Shown here piece by piece: positions 26,401 through 35,202 of a stretch of 64,000 nucleotides of DNA. The notes beneath the pieces were generated by a model. The model was not told the DNA's origin and made no database searches. It was given only the letters and a program-made list of their open reading frames with translations. Positions within the stretch are counted from its first letter, which is position 1, and every line of letters begins with the position of its first letter. The DNA comes from CAZRXG01 sp964603985 (lineage in GTDB: Bacteria; Chloroflexota; Anaerolineae; Aggregatilineales; UBA3940), in assembly GCA_964603985.1 (NCBI GenBank), contig CAZRXG010000001.1, positions 241,573 through 305,572 on the forward strand, given 5' to 3'. The position numbers and the translations under genes are program-made.

Positions 26401-27177
26401 TCAGCGATACAGGTCGATCTCAGGCGGGCGAACCAGGTCGGTGGCCCTGGCCTTCTCATCGACCGGGTAGGTTACCCCCCGGATGATTGCCACCGGGATA
26501 CCTTCGTCGGACTGCCCAAGCACCAGCCCCGCCGCAGCCGCCAGTTCGTCGGCAAAGCCGACCTCTGTCACCCGCAGCGGCGTCCCGAACAAATCCGGCG
26601 TGCCGCGCAAGTCCCACAAAGCGGGCAGGCCCGCCGCGCCGATTGCCACGCCCACCGTGCCCATCCGGAAGGGCCGCCCGTGACTGTCACTTACCACCAC
26701 GGCGATTTGAGCGCCGAACTGTTCGCCAAGTCGCTGGCGCAGTCGACGCGCCGACTCGTCGGGGTCCAGGGGCAGGAGCAGCCGCCATTTGTCTCCAGGG
26801 CGCGTGTTCGAGTGATCCATCCCCGCGTTGGCGCAGGTGAAGCCCAGCCGGTGCTCGGTGACCAGCACGCCCCGGCCCATCCGTGATATGCGCTTCGACT
26901 CACCCAGGATGACGGCCACCTCACGAGGGTCTTTGCCACACTGCTCCGCGACCTGTCGGGCTTGCCCATCTGGTGTAACGGCCCTCAGGTTCACCCACCG
27001 ACCCTCCGACTTGGAGACGATCTTCGAGGTTACCACGAGGATGTCGCCATCTTGTAATGCCAGGCCGCTTTGACGGATCGCCTGGCCAATGATCTCCGCC
27101 AGTTCGTCCCCCGTCTCGATCAGAGGGATACCCGGTACGCCGATCAACTGTACGCGTCGCGTCTGCGTCGAATCCAA
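26401..27177 (-). CDS. cofE: Coenzyme F420-0:L-glutamate ligase CofE
   Basis: CofE adds gamma-linked glutamates to F420-0 using GTP. VPGIPLIETGDELAEII, DILVVTSKIVSKSEGR, DHSNT, VVVSDSHGRPFRMGTVGVAIG and the C-terminal PPEIDLYR are characteristic. The length of 258 residues fits a stand-alone CofE rather than the two-domain FbiB. Translation appears to begin at TTG 27177, directly after the npdG stop codon, so initiation is probably coupled. Confidence 0.94.
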   Translation of the reverse strand: MDSTQTRRVQLIGVPGIPLIETGDELAEIIGQAIRQSGLALQDGDILVVTSKIVSKSEGRWVNLRAVTPDGQARQVAEQCGKDPREVAVILGESKRISRMGRGVLVTEHRLGFTCANAGMDHSNTRPGDKWRLLLPLDPDESARRLRQRLGEQFGAQIAVVVSDSHGRPFRMGTVGVAIGAAGLPALWDLRGTPDLFGTPLRVTEVGFADELAAAAGLVLGQSDEGIPVAIIRGVTYPVDEKARATDLVRPPEIDLYR

Positions 27178-27846
27178 CTACTCGATCCCTGTGATGCGGA
27201 TCCCGGCGTTTTTGATTCCGTACCGCCTGTTAATCGCTATCAGTAAAGGTGCCAGGCTTTCGGCGACGATGGCGTTGGACAGCGCCCCTGCGTCGAGGCC
27301 GCGCATGCCTGTGGCCTCGACGAGCGCGATCACAGCCTGCTTGGCCTGCTCGTCATCCCCGCACACCAGCACGTCTGAGTCTATCTCGTGCCCGGTCTTC
27401 TTCAAGTGGGTATGAGAGATATCCTGAAAGGCCGAGACCACCCGCACGTTCTCACCCAGGATGGCCTGTGCCTCTTCCGCCGCAGTGCGGCCCTCCGGCA
27501 GCGTCACCGTGGTGCTGTAGCCGGAAGGCACCGTTACATCGACGAGTATCTTGCCCTGCACGTGTTCGTGCACCCCTTCGAGTGTCACCCTGTGGGCCGC
27601 GTATGGGACGGTCAGCACCACGATATCGGCTTCGCGGGCAGCGTCGGCGTTTGCCATCCCGCGCACGAGGTCATCACCGAGCAGGTCGTTAAGCTCCGCC
27701 GCCACGCGTTGGGCCTTTTCCATCTCGCGCGAACCGATGATCACGTCGTGCCCGGTCAGCGCCCACCGGTAGGACAGGCCGCCGCCCTCCTTGCCGGTTC
27801 CACCCAGCACCGCGATCCGTGTCGGCTGTTTTTTCCCCTGGGACAA
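27178..27846 (-). CDS. npdG: NADPH-dependent F420 reductase
   Basis: This Rossmann-fold protein of 222 residues interconverts NADPH and reduced F420. It has the dinucleotide loop IAVLGGTGKEGGGL, VIIGSRE, ADIVVLTVPYAAH and the C-terminal NAIVAESLAPLLIAINRRYGIKNAG block. Start at TTG 27846 with AAGAAGGAGAAAC before it. It is first in the operon and feeds reduced cofactor to enzymes such as the LLM protein at the operon's end. Confidence 0.93.
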   Translation of the reverse strand: MSQGKKQPTRIAVLGGTGKEGGGLSYRWALTGHDVIIGSREMEKAQRVAAELNDLLGDDLVRGMANADAAREADIVVLTVPYAAHRVTLEGVHEHVQGKILVDVTVPSGYSTTVTLPEGRTAAEEAQAILGENVRVVSAFQDISHTHLKKTGHEIDSDVLVCGDDEQAKQAVIALVEATGMRGLDAGALSNAIVAESLAPLLIAINRRYGIKNAGIRITGIE

Positions 27847-27890
27847 TACGTTTCTCCTTCTTGGCAGCGCCTCTCCGCTCCCTTGATCTG

Positions 27891-27920
27891 ATTATAGCGG
27901 CGCTCATCCACCCCCCACAA
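27891..27920 (-). promoter_or_regulatory. Putative promoter of the F420 operon
   Basis: On the minus strand TTGTGG (27915-27920), an 18-base spacer and TATAAT (27891-27896) precede npdG. It gives the F420 genes their own start site within the long minus-strand run. Confidence 0.55.
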
Positions 27921-27963
27921 AAAGCGTATCACGAACGGACGGGCGGAAGGCGTTACAGGCGGC

Positions 27964-29325
27964 TTACAAAGCCTGTCTGGCGATGGTGTTGTAGCGCTCC
28001 CACACGCCCGGAACCAACTCACGCGAGCGGGCGGTGATGGCCGCCTCGTCCAGCGTCAATAGCTCGCGGTCGCGCATCAGCACCCGTCCGGCGCAGAGGG
28101 TGGTCGTCACCATCGATGCCTCGAAGCCGAAGAGGATGTGCCAGGGCAGGTTGCCCACTGTCAGCGGGGTGGTGGGATGGTAATCGACCAAGATGATGTC
28201 TGCCGCCGCCCCCGGTATCAGCAGACCCGGAGACGAAGCAGGGAAGAAAGTGCTCGCCAGCGCCGCGTTGTGATGGATCGCCATCTGGACGATGTCCATG
28301 CCGTTGGCGCGGCGCGGGTCGCGGTGCCAGACCTTGTGCAGCAGGTAGGCCGTCTTCCACTCGGCCCACATGTTGTTGCTAAAGCCGTCATTGCCCAGGC
28401 AGACACACACCCCGGCACGCAGCATCCCCTCAATGTCCGCCGCCCCAACTGCGTTGTTCATGTTGGAGCGGGGCTGGTGTGTCACCCAGGTGCCCGAATC
28501 GCGCAGCAGTTCGACCTCGTGGATGTCCGTGTGGACGCAGTGAGCGACGATGGTCCTCTCGCCGAGGAGGCCCGCATCGCACAGCCGGTCCCCCACGCGC
28601 TTCCCCGACTTGTTGAGGCTGTCGTATTCGTCGGCTTCGTGCTCGGCGACGTGGATGTGGAACCCCGTCTGCAACCCTCCGGCAGCCTCAACACAGGCTG
28701 CCAGCGTCTCGTCGGAGACCGTCAGCGAGGCGTGCAGGCCGAACGTCGCGGCGATGTTGGGGCGACTCCTGGCCGCCTTCAGGAACCGGATGTTTTCCTC
28801 GATGCTGGCCTGTGCGCTCTCCGGACCGTAGCGGTCGGTGACCTCGTAGCACAGCACCGCACGCAGCCCGGCCTCGTCTACCGCGTCGGCGATCACGTCC
28901 AGCGACCCGGCCAGCGCGTTGGGGCTGGCGTGGTGATCGATCAGCGTCGTCGTGCCGTGCTTGATGGCGTCCACCAGAAAGACCAGCGCGCTGTAGCGCA
29001 CCGCCTCCTCGTCGAGCGCCTGGTCGAGCGGCCACCACAGCCGCTCCAGAATTTCAGGGAAGTCCTTGGGGGCCGGGCCGGGGATCGCCAGCCCGCGCGC
29101 GAACGCGCCGTAGAAGTGCGTGTGCGCGCAGATGTTGCCCGGCATGATCAACTGCCCGCCTGCGTCGAGGCGCTCGGCTTCCGGGAAGCGAGTTGCGAGG
29201 TCGCCCGCCGCCCCCACCTCGACGACTCTGCCATCTTCGACGTAGATGGCCCCGTTTTCGATCAGGTCCGCGTCGGGCTCCCAGGTTACGACCGTTCCGT
29301 TGGTAATCAAGAGTGATTGAGTCAT
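27964..29325 (-). CDS. ssnA: SsnA-like aminohydrolase
   Basis: This metal-dependent amidohydrolase of 453 residues belongs to the guanine/8-oxoguanine-deaminase-like branch. The metal sites are ICAHTHFYGAF, HIHVAEHEAD, VAHCVH and GNDGFSNNMWAEWK. The segment LWWPLDQALDEEAV and the IDHHASPNALAGSLDVI block closely follow what I recall of E. coli SsnA, which is associated with anaerobic purine and urate catabolism. The reaction is not settled; deamination of a purine or hydrolysis of an opened ring are possibilities. It is followed downstream by the F420 operon. Confidence 0.87.
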   Translation of the reverse strand: MTQSLLITNGTVVTWEPDADLIENGAIYVEDGRVVEVGAAGDLATRFPEAERLDAGGQLIMPGNICAHTHFYGAFARGLAIPGPAPKDFPEILERLWWPLDQALDEEAVRYSALVFLVDAIKHGTTTLIDHHASPNALAGSLDVIADAVDEAGLRAVLCYEVTDRYGPESAQASIEENIRFLKAARSRPNIAATFGLHASLTVSDETLAACVEAAGGLQTGFHIHVAEHEADEYDSLNKSGKRVGDRLCDAGLLGERTIVAHCVHTDIHEVELLRDSGTWVTHQPRSNMNNAVGAADIEGMLRAGVCVCLGNDGFSNNMWAEWKTAYLLHKVWHRDPRRANGMDIVQMAIHHNAALASTFFPASSPGLLIPGAAADIILVDYHPTTPLTVGNLPWHILFGFEASMVTTTLCAGRVLMRDRELLTLDEAAITARSRELVPGVWERYNTIARQAL

Positions 29326-29358
29326 GGTTTACACCTTACCGCCGCATCGTGGCGGTGG

Positions 29359-30030
29359 CTAGAAGGGTAAATCGACCATCAACGGGCCGCCCCGCTTCTG
29401 GAGCGCCGTCTGGATGGCCTCGATGTCCTGTTCTTCATCACCCGCCAGCGTCAGCGCCCGCGAGGGGCGCTCCTCTTGGGCGGACAACATCACCGCGCCA
29501 TCCTTGCACGGGATCAGCATGTCCACCGTGTAGCGCGCTCCCGCCTCGCGAATTTCGACGTTGCGCTCCGGCTGGATGCCCCGTCGCTTCAGTGCGTGGT
29601 AGACCCGGTCAACGAAAATGTTATCACTGCGAAACAGGTCGTTGACCTCCCGCGCAGCCTGAAAACGGTCCCACGTCGTCTGGATGAACGTGATCCGCCG
29701 CCAGCGCAGGCTGACGATGGGCGGCAGCTTCTGCTTGAGCGGCCCAAGCTGGAGTTTGTAGTACGTATCATCGGCGCGCGGGTGGTCGGGTTGATCGGGC
29801 AGCAGGTCGATGCGGCGCACCAGCTCGTGACCGGTGCGCCGTGCGTAGAAGTGAATCGCCCAACGCAGTTGCGGGTCAAACTTCTTGGTAAAGTAGAAGG
29901 CCACGTACTCCGCGTGAATGCCCTGCGGCGCACTCCTGACCGGCACACGATACCAGTTTTGCGTGCGCGCTATCTCCAGGTCGTGTGGATGGGGCATCAC
30001 GCCGACGAGAACGCGGTCTTCCGGGTACAT
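29359..30030 (-). CDS. Conserved hypothetical protein
   Basis: This 223-residue protein has no assigned function. It is basic and aromatic in the centre (YVAFYFTKKFDPQLRWAIHFYARR, PPIVSLRWRRITFI). A later segment, GIQPERNVEIREAGARYTVDMLIP, resembles the strand arrangement of PD-(D/E)XK-type nucleases, but I cannot find the ExK pair, so this is weak. Its ATG directly follows the stop codon of the PLP enzyme, so the two are coupled. Confidence 0.6.
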   Translation of the reverse strand: MYPEDRVLVGVMPHPHDLEIARTQNWYRVPVRSAPQGIHAEYVAFYFTKKFDPQLRWAIHFYARRTGHELVRRIDLLPDQPDHPRADDTYYKLQLGPLKQKLPPIVSLRWRRITFIQTTWDRFQAAREVNDLFRSDNIFVDRVYHALKRRGIQPERNVEIREAGARYTVDMLIPCKDGAVMLSAQEERPSRALTLAGDEEQDIEAIQTALQKRGGPLMVDLPF

Positions 30031-31446
30031 TCACGCTTCGCCGTGGATATGGTGTTCCTTGCGGAACGCGATGATGCGCCTGTCGATCTCCTGTACCAGC
30101 TTCTGGTGCTCGTGCCACCAGCCGGGATCGCGCTGGGCGTCTAATTCTTCAACTGTCTTGCCCTGCTGCTCAACCCAGGTGTAGTACTTCAGGTTGTGCC
30201 AGCGCGTACGAGCATCCAGGCTGCCTTCCAGAATGTAATCGAGCTTCTGCCCAAGGAACGTGCCCATCATCCGCCCGGTAGCCATCGCCTCGTCCATCTT
30301 GCCCTCGGTCTTCTCCAACCAGTCCATGACCGAGTAGTAACGGTCGATGGCGTCGGTGCAGATCGTCACGATCACGTCATCCGGGCCGAAGTTGTAGAAC
30401 TTGGCCGTCTTGATCGCGCCCAGCACATTGCACACACTGGAGATGCCGAAGAACTTGCTCATCGCCTCGACATCCTCCTGGGGCACGCTGAAGCGCTTCA
30501 CCAGTGTCTCCATGCCGACCGGGTCGGTCAACAGCGCCAGGCCGTAGAGCGACTCCATGTCGTCGATGCACATCAGCGCATCCATGTTCAATACGTTGTG
30601 AATCCACGTCGCGTGCTTGTCGCCGATGCCCTCGATGCGGTGCGCACCGTAGCCGTTTTCGTACAGCGTGCGGCACTGGATTGGCTCCAGGCCGACAATC
30701 TTGTGCTCCGGCCAGATCTGCTTGAGGCGGTCACCCGCCGCGATGGTGCCCCCCGATCCCATCGCCGAGACGTAAGCTGCTGCCCGTCCGTTACCGATGC
30801 CCTGCTCGTGGAGCTGTTTGACCAGTTCGGCGATGGTGTTGCCCGTGACGTAGTAGTGGAAGCGGTAATTGCCCATCACCTCGAACTGGTTGAGCACCCG
30901 CACGTTTGGGTCGGCGCGCACCAGCTCCCAGGACTTGTCGTAGATCTCCTTGACGTTGCTCTCTGACCCCGGCGTGGCGATCACCCGCGCGCCCAGCCGC
31001 TCGATGTACTCGAAGCGCTCGCGGCTCATCTCCTCCGGCAGGATCACGATGCTGTCGAAGTTCATGCGGCAGCCCACAAACGCCCCGCCGATGCCGTAAT
31101 TCCCGGTTGAAGGCCAGACCAGCGTGTGCACCGCCGGGTCAACTTCGCCGAATAACTCCTTCTCGATCAGCACCGAGTAGGTCGCGCCAACCTTATGGCT
31201 ACGCGTCGGGAAGTGCACGCTGTGCAGCACCACGATGTTGGTATCGACACCCGTCAGTTCCCTGGGCACCACGTGGTATAAGATCTCGTTGTGCTCATCT
31301 TTCCATGTGATATTGAACAGGTTGATCGGGTCGAGCGGGTCTTCCTCCATCATCTTCAGGGCTTGCGCCCGGATCTCCGGGGCGATCTTCTCCGGGTGCA
31401 GCATTTCGTCAAAGGTCGGCCCGGTGATTATCTTTGCTGAAGCCAT
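30031..31446 (-). CDS. Fold-type II PLP-dependent enzyme
   Basis: This 471-residue protein belongs to the cysteine synthase/threonine dehydratase fold. The PLP lysine is K85 in TRSHKVGATY, the substrate loop is PSTGNYGIGG and the phosphate cup is SAMGSGGTIAAG. Distinct extensions at both ends (about 45 residues N-terminal, and about 70 C-terminal rich in Trp and charged residues) separate it from ordinary cysteine synthases. It is not the diaminopropionate ammonia-lyase YgeX by sequence, yet it lies two genes from SsnA, so a lyase role on an amino acid from purine breakdown is a reasonable guess. Confidence 0.78.
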   Translation of the reverse strand: MASAKIITGPTFDEMLHPEKIAPEIRAQALKMMEEDPLDPINLFNITWKDEHNEILYHVVPRELTGVDTNIVVLHSVHFPTRSHKVGATYSVLIEKELFGEVDPAVHTLVWPSTGNYGIGGAFVGCRMNFDSIVILPEEMSRERFEYIERLGARVIATPGSESNVKEIYDKSWELVRADPNVRVLNQFEVMGNYRFHYYVTGNTIAELVKQLHEQGIGNGRAAAYVSAMGSGGTIAAGDRLKQIWPEHKIVGLEPIQCRTLYENGYGAHRIEGIGDKHATWIHNVLNMDALMCIDDMESLYGLALLTDPVGMETLVKRFSVPQEDVEAMSKFFGISSVCNVLGAIKTAKFYNFGPDDVIVTICTDAIDRYYSVMDWLEKTEGKMDEAMATGRMMGTFLGQKLDYILEGSLDARTRWHNLKYYTWVEQQGKTVEELDAQRDPGWWHEHQKLVQEIDRRIIAFRKEHHIHGEA

Positions 31447-31484
31447 GTGTCGGTATTACCCCCTTGAAAGCAGATAGTTTTGCG

Positions 31485-31504
31485 GGACGGTTCGCAGACC
31501 GTCC
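31485..31504 (-). terminator. Hairpin, possible terminator
   Basis: GGACGGT (31485-31491) and ACCGTCC (31498-31504) form a 7-bp stem with a 6-base loop downstream of the small gene at 31547. The following T-tract is poor, so it may instead be a processing or attenuation site. Confidence 0.35.
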
Positions 31505-31546
31505 GGTGCGATTGTTTCTGTGAAGAGAGAGTGTGTCAATCCCGGC

Positions 31547-31819
31547 CTAACCATCGTCGTCCGGGCGGACGGCCTCCAGCGGCCCGGTTGACGCGCCGGG
31601 GATGCTGTCCAGAAGGACGCGTTCCAGGTGACGCATCTTGTCGTAAGCGGCGTCGCGCCGGGACGACGCGATGCGATACGCGTCCATGTCCTCCTCGGTC
31701 AGATCTTTGGCGCGTCGCCCTTTGAGCAGTTCCTTCACCTTCTGATCCCACTCACGGTAGGAGTTGAGTGCAGCTTTGTGCTCGGTCAGCAGTTCCTCGA
31801 TTTTCTTCTTCTCCGGCAT
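31547..31819 (-). CDS. Small helical hypothetical protein
   Basis: This is a roughly 90-residue, highly charged, mostly helical protein (KKKIEELLTEHKAALNSY, RRDAAYDKMRHLERVLLD) that may form a coiled coil. Start: ATG 31819 has GAGG at a suitable distance, while ATG 31825 is too close to it. The function is unknown. Confidence 0.6.
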   Translation of the reverse strand: MPEKKKIEELLTEHKAALNSYREWDQKVKELLKGRRAKDLTEEDMDAYRIASSRRDAAYDKMRHLERVLLDSIPGASTGPLEAVRPDDDG

Positions 31820-31850
31820 GGTCATCCTCGTTTATCCGATACTCCTCAGG

Positions 31851-32840
31851 TCAACGACTCCGTTCTCCAACAGCCTGTGAAGATGCCTTGGGGGCACCTT
31901 CGTCTCCCAACACAGACCGCACAATGTAGAGCGGTCGCTCTTTTACCTCGTCGTAGATGCGTCCCAGGTACTCGCCGATGATCCCCAGGCTGATCAACTG
32001 CACGCTGCCCAGGAACAGCACCATGACCAACGTGGTGGCCTGCCCCTTGAGAGGCTCGGCGTCTGTGAAGGCGCGCAGGTAGATCACCAGCAGGATGCTC
32101 AAGGTGCTCAGGATGGCTATCGCAAAGCCGAGGTAGGTCGCCAGTTGCAGGGGGACGTAGGAGAAGCCGGTGATGCCATCCCAGGCGAAGCGCAGCATCT
32201 TGCGGAGCGGGTACTTGGTCTCCCCGGAATAGCGTGGACTGCGCGCGTATTCGACCCCCGTCTGGCGGAAGCCCACCCAGCTTACCATCCCCCGGATGAA
32301 GCGGCGCTGCTCCCGCATCGCCCGCACCGCATCGACCACGCTGCGGTCCATTAACCGGAAGTCACCCGTATCCAGCGGGATGTCCACGTCGGTGATGCGG
32401 TAGAGCACCCGGTAAAACAGCGAAGCCGTTGTCCGCTTGAACCAGCTCTCGCCTTCCCGGCGGGCACGCACGGCGTAGATGACCTCGTAGCCCGCGCGCC
32501 ACTTCGCGATCAGATCGGGGATCACTTCAGGTGGATCCTGCAGATCGGCGTCGATCAGCACGATTGCCTGCCCACGTGCGTAGTCCATCCCCGCCGTCAC
32601 CGCGATCTGGTGCCCGAAGTTACGTGCGAAGTGGATCACACGGACGTGCTGCGGGTCCTGGCCGTACAGGTCATCCAGCGCCTCGGTCGAGCCGTCGGTG
32701 CTGCCGTCGTTGACCAGGACCAGCTCCCATGGCTCACCGATACCCTCCATCACAACGTGGATGCGCTGGTGCAGTTGGGGAATATTGCCAACCTCGTTGT
32801 AAATCGGTGCAATAATAGAAATGGTCGGGGTTGTGCTCAT
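31851..32840 (-). CDS. Family 2 glycosyltransferase (DPM1/GtrB-like)
   Basis: This 329-residue protein has an N-terminal GT-A domain (ISIIAPIYNEVGNIP, LVNDGSTDGS, the DxD-like VLIDADLQDPPE and GDFRLMDRSVVD) and two C-terminal membrane helices (about residues 230-255 and 268-290). This is the layout of polyprenyl-phosphate glucosyl- or mannosyltransferases, which charge lipid carriers on the cytoplasmic face. It could supply donors for the GT-C proteins at 9678 and 19678. Confidence 0.9.
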   Translation of the reverse strand: MSTTPTISIIAPIYNEVGNIPQLHQRIHVVMEGIGEPWELVLVNDGSTDGSTEALDDLYGQDPQHVRVIHFARNFGHQIAVTAGMDYARGQAIVLIDADLQDPPEVIPDLIAKWRAGYEVIYAVRARREGESWFKRTTASLFYRVLYRITDVDIPLDTGDFRLMDRSVVDAVRAMREQRRFIRGMVSWVGFRQTGVEYARSPRYSGETKYPLRKMLRFAWDGITGFSYVPLQLATYLGFAIAILSTLSILLVIYLRAFTDAEPLKGQATTLVMVLFLGSVQLISLGIIGEYLGRIYDEVKERPLYIVRSVLGDEGAPKASSQAVGERSR

Positions 32841-32900
32841 GACTTGGCTGATTTTGCCTGACGTTAGGTCAGAAACTTCCTGCCACCCTATTGTACACGC

Positions 32901-34175
32901 TCACGCCCCAAAAATCTCCCCGCCCAGTGATGCCACGACGCGCTCTACGTCCTCCAGCCGGGGCGCGACTCGGTGCGCCTGCGTGACCGACTTCCGGGCA
33001 GAGGCGACATCCTTCAGGCCGTTGCCAGTGACGAGGACGATCACCCGCTCATTCTTATCCAGCATGCCAGCTTCGCTCGCCTTGAGCAGGCCCGCATACG
33101 CTGCCGAGGCTGCCGGTTCGGCGAAAATGCCGCTCGCCCGCGCCAGCCTGGGGATCGCGGCCAGGATCTCTTCGTCACTGACTGTCAGGTAAGCCCCGCC
33201 CGTCTCGCGGACGGCGTTCATGGCCTTGACGCGGTCGCGCGGTAGCCCCGCCGAAATGCTGTCGGCCACCGTGTGCGCGTCGATGGGCTGCATTTCAGCC
33301 GGGTCGGCGTTGGTTTTCCACGCCTGGTACATTGCCGCCGAGCCTTCCGCCTGCACGCCCACCAACTTCGGCATACGGTCGATCCAGCCCAGCGCCAGCA
33401 GGTCTTTCAGGCCCTTATGTACCCCGCTGATAATGTTCCCGTCCCCCACACTGACGAAGATACGGTCCGGGGCCGCGAACTGCCCCGCCTCTCCGACAAG
33501 CTGCTCGCAGATCTCAAACGCGGCGGTCTTCTTGCCCTCAGCCGTATAGGGATTGTACCCCGTGTTGCGGCAGTACCAGCCGTATGCGCGTGTTGCCTCA
33601 AGGCACAGTTCAAACGCGTCGTCGTATGTCCCATCCACCAGCAGGACGTGCGCCCCGTAAACCAGCAACTGAGTGACCTTGGCCTCCGGCGCGCTGGCCG
33701 GTACAAAAATCACCGTGGGCACGTGGACGCTGGCGGCCAGTCCGGCCAACGCTGCCGCCGCGTTGCCGGTGCTGGCCGTCGTGACGATCTCGCGCCCTTC
33801 AGCGCGGGCCTTGGACACGATCAGCGCGCTGGCCCGGTCTTTGAGCGATGCGGTCGGATTGCGCCCGTCGTCTTTGAGCCACACCTCCCGCACGCCGATC
33901 CGCTTCGCGATCTCGTCCGAACGATACAGCGGCGTATTACCGACCACCAGCGGCGGGACCGGCGCGTCGAAGTCAATTGGCATCAGTGCCTTGTACCGCC
34001 AGATGCCGGGTTCGGCCCCCAGGCCCCCGTCCCGGACACGCCGGGCGATCCGGTCGTAGTCGTACAGCACGTCGAGGTTGCCGTCGTCGCCGTGCCTGGG
34101 GCACACGTACTCGACCTCATCCGGCGCATAGATCTCACCGCAGAGCGTGCACTTCAACCCGGTGACGTGATCCAT
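32901..34175 (-). CDS. thrC: Threonine synthase
   Basis: This fold-type II PLP enzyme of 424 residues has an N-terminal zinc-ribbon-like CTLCGEIY ... YVCPRHG extension, which is common in thermophile-type threonine synthases. The PLP lysine lies in NPTASLKDRAS, the STGNAAAALAG loop follows and SVGDGNIISG is the phosphate site. It converts O-phosphohomoserine to threonine. It starts 13 bases after the importer permease gene, an unusual setting for an amino-acid biosynthesis gene, so another phosphorylated substrate cannot be excluded. Confidence 0.85.
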   Translation of the reverse strand: MDHVTGLKCTLCGEIYAPDEVEYVCPRHGDDGNLDVLYDYDRIARRVRDGGLGAEPGIWRYKALMPIDFDAPVPPLVVGNTPLYRSDEIAKRIGVREVWLKDDGRNPTASLKDRASALIVSKARAEGREIVTTASTGNAAAALAGLAASVHVPTVIFVPASAPEAKVTQLLVYGAHVLLVDGTYDDAFELCLEATRAYGWYCRNTGYNPYTAEGKKTAAFEICEQLVGEAGQFAAPDRIFVSVGDGNIISGVHKGLKDLLALGWIDRMPKLVGVQAEGSAAMYQAWKTNADPAEMQPIDAHTVADSISAGLPRDRVKAMNAVRETGGAYLTVSDEEILAAIPRLARASGIFAEPAASAAYAGLLKASEAGMLDKNERVIVLVTGNGLKDVASARKSVTQAHRVAPRLEDVERVVASLGGEIFGA

Positions 34176-34188
34176 CTTGCTCCTTGCC

Positions 34189-35202
34189 TCAGTCCTCCAG
34201 GAAGGCCTGTCCCAGCGCTTCCGGCGGCGCGACGCGCAGCGCGCGTGCCAGCGGGCGCTGCAACTGTCTGGGCGCGATGTCGATCAACCGGCGGATGCTG
34301 TCACTGCCCACCAGCAGCAGCACGCCCAGCATCAACAGCCACTGCAACGAGTTGAACAGCACTACCGGTACTTCGTAGAACGACTGTTGCAGCTTGGTGG
34401 CGATGGCCTTTGTCGTTCCATAGAGGATCGCCCCCAGCGCGCCGCGCACCGGGTGCCACCCGCCGAAGATCACGATTGCCAGCGCGATCCACCCGATTCC
34501 CAGGATATGATTGTCGCTCCAGCCAAGCTTGATATCCAGCGAGTAGGCCGCCCCCGACAGCCCAACCATCGCGCCTCCGATGGCCGTGTAGAGGTAGCGG
34601 TGCCGGTTAACCTTCACGCCACGCACAAAGGCCGATTCGGGCCGCTCGCCCACACCGCGCATACGCAACCCCGGTTGAGTCCTGTACATCCACCACCACA
34701 TCAGCCCGACCGTCAGGAAGATACCGTAGATCAGCAGGTCGTGGTCAAAGAGGGCCGGCCCCAGGATGGGAAGGTCTTTCAACACAGGGATGCCGATGTG
34801 CTTCACCGACGGGCCCGGAGTCCGGGTGAAATTCTGGCCCAGGAAGTTTGCCAGGTCGGCCAGCAGCAACGTCAGCACGAAGCCAATCGCCACCTGATCC
34901 TGCTTCAGGCGGATGCTCCCCCACGCGATCAGCAGCGCAAATGCTGCCCCCAGCAGCGCCGCCATCCCGAATCCCAGCAGCACCGGGACGAGGTCGCCCG
35001 TCACGCCGATTTCCTGGAGCACTTCGCTGGATTGCAGCGCGACCACAAACCCGGCCATCGCCGCCACCAGCATGGTGCCGTCAAGCGACAGGTTAATGAC
35101 CCCAACCCGCTCGTTCAGCGTCTCGCCGCACACGGCCAGCATCAGGGGTGCGCTCTGCGCCACAATTGTGGCCAGGATCTGGACGAATGCCGTTTCATTC
35201 AT
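34189..35202 (-). CDS. BMP-type nucleoside ABC transporter permease (NupQ/YufQ-like)
   Basis: This polytopic membrane protein of the BPD_transp_2 family has about nine helices. The NERVGVINLSLDGTMLVAAM motif near residues 24-43 and GVGERPESAFVRGVKVNR are typical of the second permease of BmpA-type nucleoside importers. The start is ATG 35202, overlapping the first permease by 8 bases; the upstream 34 residues in frame are not expected to be translated. Confidence 0.9.
   Translation of the reverse strand: MNETAFVQILATIVAQSAPLMLAVCGETLNERVGVINLSLDGTMLVAAMAGFVVALQSSEVLQEIGVTGDLVPVLLGFGMAALLGAAFALLIAWGSIRLKQDQVAIGFVLTLLLADLANFLGQNFTRTPGPSVKHIGIPVLKDLPILGPALFDHDLLIYGIFLTVGLMWWWMYRTQPGLRMRGVGERPESAFVRGVKVNRHRYLYTAIGGAMVGLSGAAYSLDIKLGWSDNHILGIGWIALAIVIFGGWHPVRGALGAILYGTTKAIATKLQQSFYEVPVVLFNSLQWLLMLGVLLLVGSDSIRRLIDIAPRQLQRPLARALRVAPPEALGQAFLED

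Noticed and set aside
28138..29316. Plus-strand open frame of 392 codons
   Set aside because: It is a shadow of the ssnA gene on the opposite strand with low-complexity composition.
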